Positions 1-12,949 of a stretch of 64,000 bases of DNA are shown here, in pieces. The notes under the pieces are model-generated. The model ran no database searches and was not told the DNA's origin. It was given only the letters and a program-made list of their open reading frames with translations. The stretch covers positions 9,512,501 to 9,576,500 of the forward strand of contig CALZFC010000006.1 of the NCBI GenBank assembly GCA_945643635.1. Direction: 5' to 3'. The number at the start of each line of letters is the position of its first letter. Positions within the stretch are counted from its first letter, which is position 1. Source of the stretch: Allodiplogaster sudhausi. Taxonomy: Eukaryota; Nematoda; Chromadorea; Rhabditida; Diplogasteridae. The position numbers and the translations under genes were made by a program.

Positions 1-170
1 GGCACGAGCAGGAGCTGGCAGGCCACCGAGCTCTACCAGGTTATTTCTCTTCGCCATTTTCATCTCTTAAATACCATTATACGATACCGCCAGTGCTGAA
101 CAAGGTCGATGCGTGCGCCGTATTGAACCCCCGACCTGCCCAAACACTTTCCGAACCCCCACTCCTGACG
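1..170 (+). CDS. possible 3' end of a gene cut by the window start
   Basis: The first 42 or so bases are GC-rich and end in CTACCAG followed by gttatt, which looks like an exon end and a GT donor. About 45 bases on, after ccgccag, an open stretch of coding-like composition runs to a stop near position 170. Two of the three frames join the two pieces without a stop, so I cannot fix the frame or the product. No domain is recognisable. This could equally be non-coding sequence. Confidence 0.25.
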
Positions 171-1638
171 TAATCAGAGAAAAGTAATTTTTGCCTCCAA
201 AAAGCCATTTTCTATCAACAAATGTGATAATTGTGATTTTTTTTTACCGCAAAGGGCTGTGTGCCACCCCCCCCCCCTCTGTAGCCATGCACCGGGCCTT
301 GTTCTTCACTGGATACCACCAATAGCCTTGAATTCATGTCGTGATTTCTACTGAACAAATACATGTTCTCTTTGTGTTTTGCCTCTCTTTTTTATCAAGT
401 TTATTTCTTGCTGGTTGAAGTACAGATTAAAAAATTAAAATTACAGATGTTCTTCAAGCGGCTTCAGATATTTTGGCGTCTGCTGATGTGAAACGTCTCT
501 TCCATTGGTCATATGGTTCTTTTTCATTTTAGTATGCTAACGTCCTGTTAAATACTTGTTTATCAATTAGTTCGAGCATTTCTAGATTAATAATTTACAT
601 CTGTTGGTATATTAGAGTGGCAGGCTAATTAACAATTTACCTCAATGGAGTGTCCGAGCTTATTGTTTTGTTTGTGATCTGAAAGGCTATTTATTATAAA
701 TCATTTAAGAGAGCCTCTCTGTTAGGATCAAGCAGTCCTCAGTGGGAGCCTGCCCCGGGCAAAACTTTCTGATTTGGTTATCCAAAATTTAATTTGAAGT
801 ACCCAAGCGCACTATGAAGAAAATTAGAAGGTCAATTTTGTTATAAAATTTTTTTCCTTGTCTGGGCATACAAATGTATGGAAAAAGTTGAAATCCCCAT
901 AACTTTCTTTAATATCAATATTTTTCAATTTTCTTTTTTTTAACGGAATCAACGTTGTATTCTGAACAACATCAGCCCAGATGTCTTTCAGTCAACTATT
1001 TTTTTCACATCGAAAAATTACTTTTAATATTTGAATTTGACGGTTAAGTACCTTATACTCATTTGTGTGTGGGTGTTATATCTCAAAATATAGAGCATTA
1101 AAAACTGTATAACATATATTCTTTTCGTTTAGTGTAGAGGTCCCGAAGGGGGTAAACAATAGCCTCAAATTGGCGTATATTATATATTTAATATTGTTAC
1201 TGGGGCCCAGTGCCATGCCCCACTATGTTTTCACATTCGAAATCCAACGTCTGAATCTGGGGCACGCCCTACTGGAGGCATACAGAGAGACTCTCTTAAA
1301 CGGAGTTGCATTATGTGCGATATACAAGAAAGAAGAGCGAAAGTGCTGTTAAGTGGGGCTAGCATGACGTAGTATTCGAGAGGGAGAAGTACAGCATTAG
1401 GATCTGCTCTTTTATTTTCTGTCACCGCCACCTGATATGGATATGTATCGATAGGAGAGACAAAGTTTAGTGGTTTTCCTGCATGTGGCCGTGGTTGTAG
1501 CTCTTCTCGGCCTCCTTCTAAAGGGAGATGAAAAGTACTTCTTCTGGAACCTTGGTAACTTTATTCATTGGTTTACTGTGGTGAGCACATTGGATGAGTA
1601 TGGAGTAAGTTTATCACTGATATAGTTAGATTATTTGT
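171..1638. other. AT-rich spacer, no gene seen
   Basis: The stretch is AT-rich with short homopolymer runs, including a run of C near 268-277. Only short unconvincing open frames occur and none has plausible splice borders. I see no RNA gene or repeat family. Confidence 0.6.
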
Positions 1639-2401
1639 CTAAAGGGACAGAGAAAGGAAGAGTTGAGGGAGAAAGAGAGAGGGAAAGGAAGAGGGGGATG
1701 TAGGAAAGGAGTCAAGAGAAGGAGAAGAAGAGGAGGTGGATGCAAGTAAGGAGGGAGAGGGACAAGAAGAGAAGGACGTGGAGAGGCAATTGCTCTCCAT
1801 GTTGATACCCGCCAGGTGCGCGTCCTCTGGCGTCTTCTTGGTCACTTTCTGCAAATAAAACCGTAACAAAAGAGTAAGGGAGAGACGCCAAAATATTGAG
1901 GAAAAGGGTTTAAAAAGTGATGATTTTCCACGCAAAATCGGAATGAAACTGTAATATATGTACAAGGTTAAAAAAAAAATGCGAAAGAACAATTATTGGA
2001 ACAACAATTTTGTATGTCATTCCTGCTGAACGTATTAAATAGAGAATCGATTATTTTACTCGTATTTTAATTTCAATGGATGAAAACAGAAATATTAGAA
2101 TTAACAGCAATTGCAATGAACAACTTTTTTTTAAATTTCAATGGATGAAAACAGAAATATTAGAATTAACAGCAATTGCAATTATCGCTTGAAAGACAAA
2201 AGAATTCTTTGTGCCTCTTCGAACACAAAATCATGTTCAGCGATTCTCTTGATCTCTCCCGCCATTAAACTTGTTTTTTGTCTGACATCAGCTTACAATT
2301 ATAGCTACCGTGGGTGTATCACGAGAGAAGAGAGAGGAAGAGCGAAAGAAAGAGAAAGTGTTTTAGAGAGAGAGCAAGAGATAGAGAGACAGAGAGAGAT
2401 G

Positions 2402-2440
<39 letters not shown>

Positions 2441-2580
2441 CGAGAGAGTGATGTTGTCAACTTCCATTAGTCTCCGGTGTGGTCTTGGCCAGCTCCTCCG
2501 GGATCCCCTCTCCACTCCTCTTCTGCCTCCTCTTCTACGGTCGCCTCCATGTCGATTCGGTGTCTTCATTGTGTGCAAGC
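1639..2580 (-). CDS. weak candidate minus-strand exons
   Basis: On the minus strand a good acceptor (tatttgcag) at 1849-1857 opens an exon starting at 1848, beginning Lys-Val-Thr-Lys-Lys-Thr-Pro-Glu-Asp and running to a stop at 1639 through a Ser/Pro-rich stretch. A second GC-rich block at 2470-2550 reads as acidic sequence in one frame and basic in another, and ends next to a possible donor. The phases do not give one unique model. I list it because the acceptor and the first 20 codons look coding; the Ser/Pro-rich rest may only be translated TC-rich repeat. Confidence 0.22.
2069..2182. repeat. 49-bp direct repeat pair
   Basis: The same 49-base sequence, starting aatttcaatggatgaaaaca, is present at 2069-2117 and 2134-2182. 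The copies look identical and are separated by 16 bases containing a T run. This is a recent local duplication. Nothing suggests coding. Confidence 0.85.
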
Positions 2581-2780
2581 GCCATCCATCAAATTCCCGG
2601 TCATGATTCAGAGGTTTCTAGGTGGTGCTCATCGTGTCATGGGTCAGAGAGAGAGAGAGAGAGGCGGAGAGAGAGGGTGAGAGAGAGGGCGAGAGAGAGG
2701 GTGAGAGAGAGCGATAGACTACAGAGAAAGATGGAGAGGACGAGACTGAAAGTGATGGAGCATGAGAGAAAAGGTAGGAA
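2300..2780. repeat. (GA)n purine-rich tracts
   Basis: Two interrupted GA/GAGA tracts (about 2324-2450 and 2640-2720) flank a GC-richer block. All six frames give only Arg/Glu or Ser/Leu strings, so the long open frames here are repeat artefacts. Confidence 0.9.
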
Positions 2781-3097
2781 GAGAAAGAGAGCGTGAAGAA
2801 CTGTAAAAAAAAAGAAGAATTCAAGAGGATAAAGTCGAGTAAGCGAGAAAACAATCTGTAGAAGGTATCGGAAAACTGAAAATCGGAGAGTGGAAGGAGG
2901 GGGGGGGGGAGAAAACGAAGAAGCGAATCTCGGCCTGGCTAGATTAGCCGTGGCCAGTTCATCTCGAACGGATGAAGCACCAGTGACTGGGCGCATGTCA
3001 ATTGCTCGTTGCTTTTCTTTCTCTTTTTGGATTTCATCGTGTCATCACTCTTTGATGGACTCAATCAAACACTATTTTAATCGGCAATTTATTATTC

Positions 3098-3100
3098 TTC

Positions 3101-3138
<38 letters not shown>

Positions 3139-3180
3139 CACTCTCTCTTTCTCCCTCTCTCTCTCTCTTTCCTCTCTCTC

Positions 3181-3215
<35 letters not shown>

Positions 3216-3886
3216 GTCTTCGAATGGTCATTTTGCCGGGTTACATATGCAAGCAGGAAATATTCCACAATTTTCATTTTATTCCTAATGGATAAATAAT
3301 CAATCGAAATATGTTTACTATATTTCTTTGATCACAATTATATAATTCTGCAGGATTTTTCGGGTATTGAAAAAAGTGGAAGTAAAGTTGTTGGTATTTC
3401 ACTAAAATCCTCTTTTCATAGCTCACGTCATTATTGGGGACATTATTCTCCAATATATTACTTTTTATTTCTTCTCAATCTCTCACTCTTTTCCTTGGCC
3501 TCATAAAGAACACTAATATACTTGAGAACACGTTTGACTACGAACGGTTTCATGGCGTGTACTAAGATGCCAAAGAAACGAGAGTGCCCTGGTGGTTCCA
3601 GAAGAGAGAGAGAGAGAGAGAGAGAGAGTCTTTCGAGAGAGTTCTAGAATCTCGGAGAGAGTGAGAGAAGCAGACGGATCGGTGAAGCCGATAATTTGGA
3701 CTGAAGAGAGTAGAAAACTTCCTAAGAGAGCATCTCTCGGAAGCCACTCCAACTCCTTCTACTTTTAGTCTCCGTCTCAGTGAGCCAAACTTCACTTGGT
3801 CCTCTCCGACTTCACAACACTATTTCGTTCGTTCTCTTACTAAGGTAATTTTATAGCTAACACTGATCTGATCATAGTTCTGGTAG

Positions 3887-3930
<44 letters not shown>

Positions 3931-4475
3931 TTCTCTCTCTCACCCTTTTCCTCTCTCAAACTCTTTCTCTTCTTCGCTCGTTCTCTCACTCCAAATTCTT
4001 CGTAGTATCTTGCAACTACGACTCGTTTTACTAACTAATTCGGAACCCTTAGCCTTGTCCACAGAGTTTCATACTTCAACTGCATTCAACCAGATGCTGA
4101 TCTTTTGTTTTATGCAAGTCCTTCAGTTACCCATTGGGGCATACTTTATTTCCGCAAATTACACTTTATACTGTAACTATATACGAGAGAGAATACATGA
4201 GAAGAATGAGGGGAGTTTAGCCTTTGTTCTTCCATATTCCTTTTCAATCCATCGCCCGGATAATAGAGATTTTCTGACGTGGTGGCTATCCGTAAATTCA
4301 TGTTGACACGTGCGATGCACCTTTCAAATTGCAGTCATATTATTATTTTTTTAATCTCCTTCATTGTCTTCTTTAACTTATTGTCTGTGTCTCTAACGCT
4401 CTGTATGTCTCTCTCATTTTCTCTTTTTGTATTTTCCATCGCGCTGTCGTCGATCGTGAGAGAGTGCACAGAGAA

Positions 4476-4506
<31 letters not shown>

Positions 4507-4771
4507 GAGAGAGAGAGAGAATGGTCCAAGTAGAGAAAGAAGGAACGAGAGGTTTTCGAAGAGACGAGTTCTAAGAGAAAGAGATGATAAAGAAATAAAA
4601 ATGAAAAGATAGGACGGGACTCAAAAATGGAAACAATGAAGTAGCAATTTTCCCGGAACGAACCGAGGGAAAGAGAGACAATCTATGGACCCAACAAGAG
4701 ACGGCGATATGACGGAGAGAGAGCGAGGTGGCAGAGAGGACGAGTAGAGAGAGAGAGAGAGAAGGGGAGTA

Positions 4772-4820
<49 letters not shown>

Positions 4821-5152
4821 AAGACTGCTCTCAATTGAAATGACTACAACGCACGAGTGTAGCTCCGCCTCCTTCGCCAGTCTGCACACAAGAAAATAAA
4901 GCGTTGAGAACGCGTTTTGGCCATATCGTTGGGGTTGAAAGCGTTGAGAATGACGCTTTTAGAGGCGCCTCGGCCGACTTTTTGGAAAGCGTAGACCCCC
5001 CAACGCTTTTCAGGTTTGCAAAGCGTTGATCGCAACGATTTTCAGCTTTGCAAAGCGTTGATCGCAACGCTTTTCATTGCAAAGCGTTGCGGAGTACGCT
5101 TCCCAAAATTATCTGCGATCGGCTTCTCTCTTCATTACCACTATCATTCGCA

Positions 5153-5192
<40 letters not shown>

Positions 5193-5280
5193 ACTGTCTC
5201 TCTCACTCTCTTTCACTTTCTCTTCACTGTCTCTCTCGTTCTCTCTCTCTCTCTCTGTCTCTCTCTTCACTGTCTCTCTT
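3098..5280. repeat. cluster of (CT)n and (GA)n microsatellites
   Basis: Long CT tracts lie at about 3098-3214, 3886-3950 and 5155-5275, and GA tracts at about 3600-3630, 4467-4520 and 4740-4817. The orientation switches from tract to tract. I find no exon between them with consistent splice borders. Confidence 0.9.
4895..5095. repeat. cluster of AAAGCGTTG hairpin motifs
   Basis: Within 200 bases the word AAAGCGTTG or its reverse complement CAACGCTTT, with small variants, occurs about ten times. At 5052-5073 the two face each other as a 9-bp inverted repeat around a 4-nt loop. A near copy with one mismatch precedes it at about 5018-5040. Similar words recur at 5394-5404 and 7440-7600. The function is unknown; a binding-site array or a degenerate satellite are both possible. 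Confidence 0.7.
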
Positions 5281-6335
5281 ATTTAACAGGTTGTTAACTC
5301 TTCCACTTTGTCTAACATTCGTCGTGTTAATGATTTGGAAAAGAAAAAAAAACATTTAGTCACATTAATGGAGATTGAAAGCTTTTGGGTTTTGGAAAGC
5401 GTTAGAAATACTCTGCGGCCGGAAAATTGTTTTCTGATAAGTATTGAAATCATATGACACACTAAATATGTATTTAATTTCGTGATATTTTTTGGTCTCC
5501 AACTCTTTTAGTTTTGTTTATATTGTTAATTTGACGTAGCTGAATAAGCTACTCACTTCCTCTTTCATCTTCGATTCGACAAGGAAGTCGCTGACCTTTG
5601 GGGCTTTCTCTGTCTGCTCATGCAAGTTCCGACCTACGCGCCAAAATCGAATACGGCAAATGTGTTAGCAAGGCGGATCAATACCCTCTTTTCGTCTGGT
5701 ACAGTGAATGGAGCCTAGTTATACAGCGAAATTGTACAGTGAAGGATAGAAATCGTGGCCTTCTCACTTATTTCTATTTTGCTAATTTTAACTTTGTTGA
5801 CTATCTTATATTCTATGTGCTTTGCTTTAGAATTCACTCATCGTGGAAGGGTTGAACTTTTACCTCGTACGAATTAATCCTCGCTCAGTTTTTCTGTCTA
5901 CTAGTCGTTGTTTGACTAATTTCTGTAAAAAATTCCTTGTTCTTTTTGACCTATATTTATTCTATTTCAGAAAAAAATGCCGTTGTTAGATGTGTACCGG
6001 GTTTTAAATCTGTGAATAAGTCTCCCTATGCTTGTAAATGTTGCATTCTTGTTCTGTTTGAAGGATTGTTATTTCCTGTACTCACACAAAAATAAACTGT
6101 AATATCGAGCTTGAGTCGTAAGGGCTTGAAAATTTTATTCCCTACAATCACTTTCTTCAATTTTTTTTTCAATTTATACGGTGTAACATGGAACACTAGA
6201 TGTAACACACGTGGTAAAATGAGAAGTAAAAAGAGAAGAAAAGAAAAGAAATAATAATGGAAACTAAGACGAAGACATATGTTTTTTTTTTCGTTATATT
6301 CTTCGTCGCCTAACATAACCACTGTTTACTCACTC
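5281..6335. other. spacer without a supported gene
   Basis: Mostly AT-rich. One block around 5580-5705 reads openly on the plus strand after gattcgacaag and up to gtacag, but has no linked neighbour exon and no recognisable product. I do not call a gene. Confidence 0.5.
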
Positions 6336-6389
6336 TCTTCCTCTGTCTCTCTCTCTCTTTCTCTCTCTCTTCCTCTGTCTCTCTCTCTC

Positions 6390-6422
<33 letters not shown>

Positions 6423-6520
6423 GTCTCTCGGCACTGCATGCTGATCGATCGCATCCGACCCCACTTGAAATGCTGTATCCATCTGTCTTTCCTTCTCTCG
6501 CCTTCTTCTCTCTCTCGCCT

Positions 6521-6560
<40 letters not shown>

Positions 6561-6602
6561 TCTCTCTCTTTCTCTGTCTGTCGTTCTCTGTGCCTGTCTC
6601 TG

Positions 6603-6634
<32 letters not shown>

Positions 6635-6655
6635 TCTCTCCCTCTCCGCAGTGAG
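6335..6655. repeat. long interrupted (CT)n tract
   Basis: About 300 bases of CT/CTCT interrupted by a 60-base unique island near 6432-6490. Every long open frame here is Ser/Leu or Arg/Glu from repeat translation. A GA-rich block (6865-6960) follows. Confidence 0.9.
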
Positions 6656-7334
6656 CAAGACAATGAGTGCATGTATAATCGCAAAGTATTTCGCTCATTA
6701 GCACACATTCAGCAACTATTACTATGCAAATTACCGTTCTCACGCATCTCAAACAACTTACAATTAACAGGCTGTGAATGAAGGCGAAACACAAATCTTC
6801 CACTTTGTTTTACATTTGTAGTGTTAATTATTCGAAAAAACATTTAGTATCATTAATAGACATGGACAGAGGGAGAAGAAAAGAGATGAGAGAGAAAGAG
6901 AGGCGAGAGAACGAAAGAGAGATGAGAGAGAGAAAGAAAGATGAGAGAGAGAGAGAAGAACATCTGTGCACAAATGACCTGGGGGGGCCCTATCACTAGG
7001 TTATCCAATGCCGGAAGGTTCTTGGGTGGGTTGGTGGCCTGGTGGTTAACGTGGGAAAATTGCGCGCGGGGGGTGGTGGTTCGGGTTCGGTCAGGAGCAA
7101 AATGTCTTTCTCTCTCTCTCTCTGTCTACCTCTAGGTTCAAGCGACGACAACGACTCCCTACATCGCAACGGATAACAGGTTAGCTAATTAATCGACTTT
7201 TGCGAACTTTATTTTAGTTTTATTCTATTTAACTGTTGTTTTGGTCACAGAAGGGCCGAAAACAGTTAAATATGCTGTTCGCAAAAGTGAGATAATTAGC
7301 AAAACCTGATCCGGAGGATGGTGGAGGCAGAGAC

Positions 7335-7340
7335 GATAGA

Positions 7341-7371
<31 letters not shown>

Positions 7372-7600
7372 GATAGAGAGAGAGAGAGTGATAAATGAGC
7401 GAGAATTAGGCGGTGGACGGTGCAGGTGCGATGATGAGACGAAAGCGTTAGTCTCAACGCTTTGCCCTCACCGAGGGCTTCTAACGCTTTCTTACCCAAC
7501 GCTTTCAAACCAACGCTTTGAAATGACCCGATTCCTACGGTCCTAACCGTTAGGATTTTCTATGACGATTCAAACCGTAGCCAAAAGCGTAGTTTTCAAC
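7335..7600. repeat. (GA)n tract followed by a second AAAGCGTTG-type cluster
   Basis: A GA tract at about 7340-7390 is followed at 7440-7530 by alternating AAAGCGTTA and CAACGCTTT words, and by another pair at about 7583-7605. They resemble the cluster at 4895-5095. No coding sequence is evident. Confidence 0.7.
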
Positions 7601-7883
7601 GCTTTCTTTTCTTGTGTGTGAGTGTGACCACCATCTCCACTATAACCACACTCGGCTAGGAGCTTGACTCGGCAGGAGAGAGATAAATAGGGATAAGAGA
7701 AAGAGAGAGAAATAAGAGCAGAGAAAGAGAGATAGAGAGAAAAGGGAGAGTTCACTCCGTGTCCATCGTCGCCGGTGGCAGTACCAGCGGCAATTGCCGT
7801 TCTCTCTCTCTCCTCTCCGATATCCCCCTGATTATCCTTCCAATCTCTCCCAATCAGCTAACCTCCCTGTTCCACTTGCCACA

Positions 7884-8858
7884 ATGCTGTGCGACCCATC
7901 CACAGCCGTAAGTATCGATTAATTTTTGGGGAATTTCACTTTTATCTATTTCATATTAATGATAGCAAAGTACTATCGGTTTTGTCTATTAATTTATCTA
8001 TTAATTTAGTGCTTAATTTTCTCAAATATTCTGTAAATCCCTAAATCCTTAAGACCTTATCCTTTTGTCCTTAACATTAACCCCAATCTCAGAAGCCCCT
8101 GGCGCTGACTCCGCCGTCATCGTACACGTCGTCGTCTTTCTCCTCAGCCACCTCCTCTTCCTCCTCCTCTCCCTCTGCTCCTTCTTTCTCCCTCGTCGAC
8201 CCCTGCGGCTCCCGCCACGACGACTCCTACTGTAGCATGACGCTCATTGCGCTCTGCATCGTTTCGGTCTCTTTCCTTATTAATTCACCTTTTTTAAATT
8301 TTTTTTGGTCATTAGGAAATAGCTGATGGTATGGGAATTAACAAAGTCCACTTCTCATCACACTGGTTCACTATATGGATATGTATGTTCAGATCATTAA
8401 TTAAAATTGTAATGCATGTACTAAAATAAAGTGTATAAATGATGTATGGTAATTTCCGATCTCCGCCCTGCTGACGCTGCTCGCAGCCTCAGGCATGTAC
8501 ACGGGTCTTCCGTGTCATCCTCCCTTTGGTGAAGGCGCCGCTGCTCAGCTCCGGCCAACACACGACAAGTTGCCTTCCAAGGTCAGCACAATTGGTCCCG
8601 AGAGGATTTCGAAAAATAGAACAATTATGTTTTGAAACTATTTTATTCAATCTTGATTTGTATTCCCTATTCTGACATTCCTTCTCCGGCGTGCCACTTT
8701 CGTCGGCATCTTCTCTGAACATGCGTTTCGAGATGGCACTTATTTTGTTTTTCTCGTCAAACTGAACATTCCTCCATGCGCATCTCAATGACACTGCCGC
8801 ATTCGATTTTTAAGCATAGGAAGTCTAGAATGTGGAGAGCGAGAGAGAAAGAGAGAGT

Positions 8859-8899
<41 letters not shown>

Positions 8900-9419
8900 T
8901 AGAGAGAAAAAGGGGTAGTCTTATTTACCAGTGACACATGGAAACCAAACCAAATTGACCATCGCTCTCGAACCATTTGACTTGTTAGCGAAATTGTACG
9001 GGGGGAAATAGACGGAAGAATGTTCGAATGGCTAGCATTCCATTACCTTTTACCACTCAAGAACTCTCGCTGAGCCATCCTTTCATCTACCCTTAAAGGA
9101 GATTCAGCTGAACATTCGGTTTTTTGTAAAGTCGCCTGAAAAGAGTGACTCTTCTGTATATTTTTCATAATCAAGCATATCCTCTGCGTTATGAACACAT
9201 TCATTGTTATTCTTTACATATTTGTTCCCTTATTCTATGCACCCTCCGATGGCGCAACCTGTTATCAGAAATCAGCTGACTGTGCACTTTGTCATTTTCA
9301 GCAACCGATCTTTTTCCTGTTTACCTCCTCGAGAAACCGCTCTCGATTCAATCATTCGCTGCATCTTTTTCTCATTCCTCTACCATGCCGGCCGTTTATA
9401 GTAGGTTGTCTTGTTTGAA

Positions 9420-9461
<42 letters not shown>

Positions 9462-9726
9462 ATCATTCTCTCTCTCTTACTTTTTTTCTCTCTCTCATTC
9501 TCTCCCTCTCACTCTCTTACTCTCTTTCTCACTTTCTTATTCGTTCTCTGAAGCTGATATCCTTGCGATGGATTCGAAATTTAACCGTTTCTAGAATTTC
9601 CTTTTGAAGAGCGCCGCGATTAGGCAGATATATTGCGCAAGCCTGCATATATCATTAACTGCCTTTTTACGACCACTCCCGGCCATAGTATTCTTGAGCA
9701 TTGGTATTCCATCTCTCCCTCTCGTT

Positions 9727-9775
<49 letters not shown>

Positions 9776-10020
9776 ACTCACCCCAATGACCTCTCTTTCT
9801 CTCTGATACTCTCTGTGTTACGTGCACTCTCGTCTACTTCTTCTTGACGTGATTGAGAGTGAATATACTCATTCCCGCTTCAATTCAGTAGGATAGTAAA
9901 TTACGGAAGAGGAACTTGTGCTCACTAGACAAGCGAGCTACAAGTTTACTGCCTCCATCCCAACATGCTGTCGGTTTACCATCAGAGAGCGAGAGAGAGA
10001 GAGAGAGAGAGAAAGAGAGC

Positions 10021-10054
<34 letters not shown>

Positions 10055-10952
10055 TAGAAGGAGGGGAGAGCCTGAGAGATAGAAAGTATGTTAATGACCA
10101 AGAGCCATGATGACTCGACCGCAGCTGAGAGGCGCAGTTCATTAGGAGAAAGTCACCGCTGCTGTGATAAGGAGTGGTGCGGAGTTGTGTAGGCGGGGAC
10201 ACTCCAACTAAACCGGTGATGGTCATGATAGAGAGACAGAGAGAGAGAGAGAGGAAGAGAGAGAGAGAAAGAGAGAGAGAAATAGAAAGAGAGAGGTATT
10301 GTGCGAGGAAGTGGAGAGGGTACGAGAAGAGTGCGGCATAGGGAAATGTGGAGCTCGTGAGAGGATGAGCAAAAGCTCTCTCACCAACTTGCAAATTAGT
10401 GCTTTCGCTGGGCGATTCCATTCTTGAGCTATCTACCGCAGAATTGTCTAATTTTGTCCAAAAAAAAAATGGAAAAACCGACACATGTTGAGCGAAGAAC
10501 CTCTCAGCGGAAAGAATCAGCACGGGACGAAAGACATCTGATTGAGACAGAGAAAGAGAAAGAAACAGAGAGGGTGAGAGAAATAGAGATAGAGAAAGAG
10601 ATAGTAAAGATAGAACGATGGCACAAATCTGTAACAAACATCTTTGATTGCCCTCTTCACTCCTTCATCTTGTCAACAACATTACTTTTTTTATGAGTTC
10701 TCGTATCACAAGAATTGAAATATCTCTTTATTGTTTTTTTTCTCCCTCTCTCTTTAATTCCTTCTCTTACTTTTTCTCGTTCTCTATTCTCTAACTCTCT
10801 CTTTCTCTCTCGTTCTCTTATTCCTCAATTTTTTTTCCTCGTTAAAATATCTTTGGAATTCCATCACATGTCCGCCTAATAGGTGAGAAGAGAAGATGAG
10901 GAAGAAAGAAGTACAGCCTAGATCGCTCAGCTGTCCTTTTCAAGGGCTGCGG

Positions 10953-10989
<37 letters not shown>

Positions 10990-11259
10990 AGTGAGAGATA
11001 AAGCGAAAGAGAGATAGAGAGAAGCATAAATAGAGGTAGAGAGAAAGAGAGATGGGGATTAGGGAGAGAGAGAAAGATAAAGACTTCAAAATGATAGACG
11101 AGAGTAAATCAGATAGGGTGTCCATTGCTTGGCTGGAAAAACTTCTCGCCACCGCGAATTAGGCTCACGGACGTGTGAAGGCATTTGAAAGAAGAGTCAC
11201 ATTGTTTGCTGCGGGTGATAAACTAACCCTCTGTCTCTCTCTCACTTTCTCTCTCTCTC

Positions 11260-11294
<35 letters not shown>

Positions 11295-12917
11295 TATACA
11301 TATATGTACATACATACATATGTACATAGTATGCGCACTCCCACTCCCTGTGGCTACTTTTTCACCTTGACGTATTCGAGCAGTCAGCTGACAGAGTGGT
11401 CGTTGAACATCAGAGATTGGGCAAGGCTGATATTGAAGGGGAGAAAGAGTCAACGTGGAGGACGTGTCCCGGCGAGGAAAATAATATCTCTTGTCAGAGA
11501 ATATCTGTCATATGTTAGCAAAAAAATGACTCGTTAATTGACTAAAATCTTGATTTAGAAAAAAACTAATGTGACATCATTGTAAAAAAAATTAATGATA
11601 AATTACTAAATTAAAATAAGGTAAATTAATGATTTCAGTTACACTGGGACCGCATGGCACGAATCGACATTACTGAGAATGTCAGTTGTCAGGCTGATTA
11701 TACTTGAGAACGGCCAAAGTTAATATTTCCCCCAGTATTTTTTCATTTATGAAAACAATTTCGTCGGGAAAGAAGAAAAAAACCGCTTCAGGACATCACA
11801 GTCCTCCGGATGAACAGCTCAGACAGATGTTATGTTATGGCGAACACGCGCGACAAGGTTCATACATTTTAAGTAATTCAATTAATTTAATTATTAAGCT
11901 GAATATTTAAATTAGAATATTGCTAATAAAATTAGTTGTGATATGTTAATTATAAAAAAGACTAGATATTAAAAAGAGAGATTCCAGGCGTCGTCCGGCG
12001 GCAACTTCATCGTAGTGCGGCGGCCGCTGAGCGAGGAGTTGACGGCTCACTTCGCGGGCGAGCGCGGGCTGGCCGCGTGTCGTGGCAAGCACGTCTACAT
12101 CGTCAGAGAAGCCGCGACGCTTCCCGCGCCGCCGAAAACGACAGCCGCCCCCACGCCGATGGAGGCGTCCACCACTGGTCAGCTTTACTTCTTTTCATTT
12201 TTTTTTTCGTTTATTTTCCTACTTTCTCTTGTTCATATTTTACAAAGCGGTTTTCTAATGATGTTCGATAATGATAAAGTTCCTTGCCGCTTCTTGAAAT
12301 TCTTTTCCGCCCTTTGGTCATTTACTGGCCTTCTCTGCTCTTTGTTTCTTGGTTGTTGTCTTTTTTAATCGTTCTTCAAACATTTTCACATATTTCTGAG
12401 ATGTCTATATCAATCGCAGCACTTAAATATCTCTCCTCATTCTTTGCTATTTCTATATCTTGACTGAGAATTTGAGTGGTCACACAAATGGGAGAAGAAA
12501 AAAAGAATAAACATCTGCACTATCGCGGGTTGGGAACGCGTTTGGGCGAACTGTCTCTGGGTGATGTGAAATGCTAGGAGCGGGTTTGTTGTTATCATTT
12601 CCCCATTCTTTCTTTCTTTAGCTCTTCATCTTGACCTCATCTCCCTATTTTCTCCCTCTTCTGCTACATCTTTCCCTGTCTGACATCTCTCAATCTCTCA
12701 ATCTCTCTATCGATATTCATCCCCTCTCTAGCTCATCTTCGTCCATTTTGATCTGTTTTCAGTAAGTCTCACCTGCCCTTTCAGTGCCACACGGGCTAGT
12801 TCAAAGCGTATGTAAGTGTGCGTTGCAAGAGGAGAGATCTGCCAAACTTGCCACACCCTGACACGAACCAGTGTTTCTACAAGAAAACTCCTTCTCTCTT
12901 CTGCTCTCCTTCTTCCC

Positions 12918-12949
<32 letters not shown>

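Noticed and set aside
6279..6803. Long Ser/Leu and Arg/Glu open frames on both strands
   Set aside because: They are translations of CT/GA microsatellite in several frames at once and have no start or splice context.
7010..7100. tRNA-like A-box (tggcctggtgg) and a loose B-box (ggttcgggttcgg)
   Set aside because: The acceptor and T stems do not pair and the B-box lacks the consensus; at best a degenerate tRNA-derived fragment.
9885..10637. 250-codon minus-strand open frame
   Set aside because: It owes its length to GA tracts; the unique parts between tracts have no linked phase or recognisable protein.
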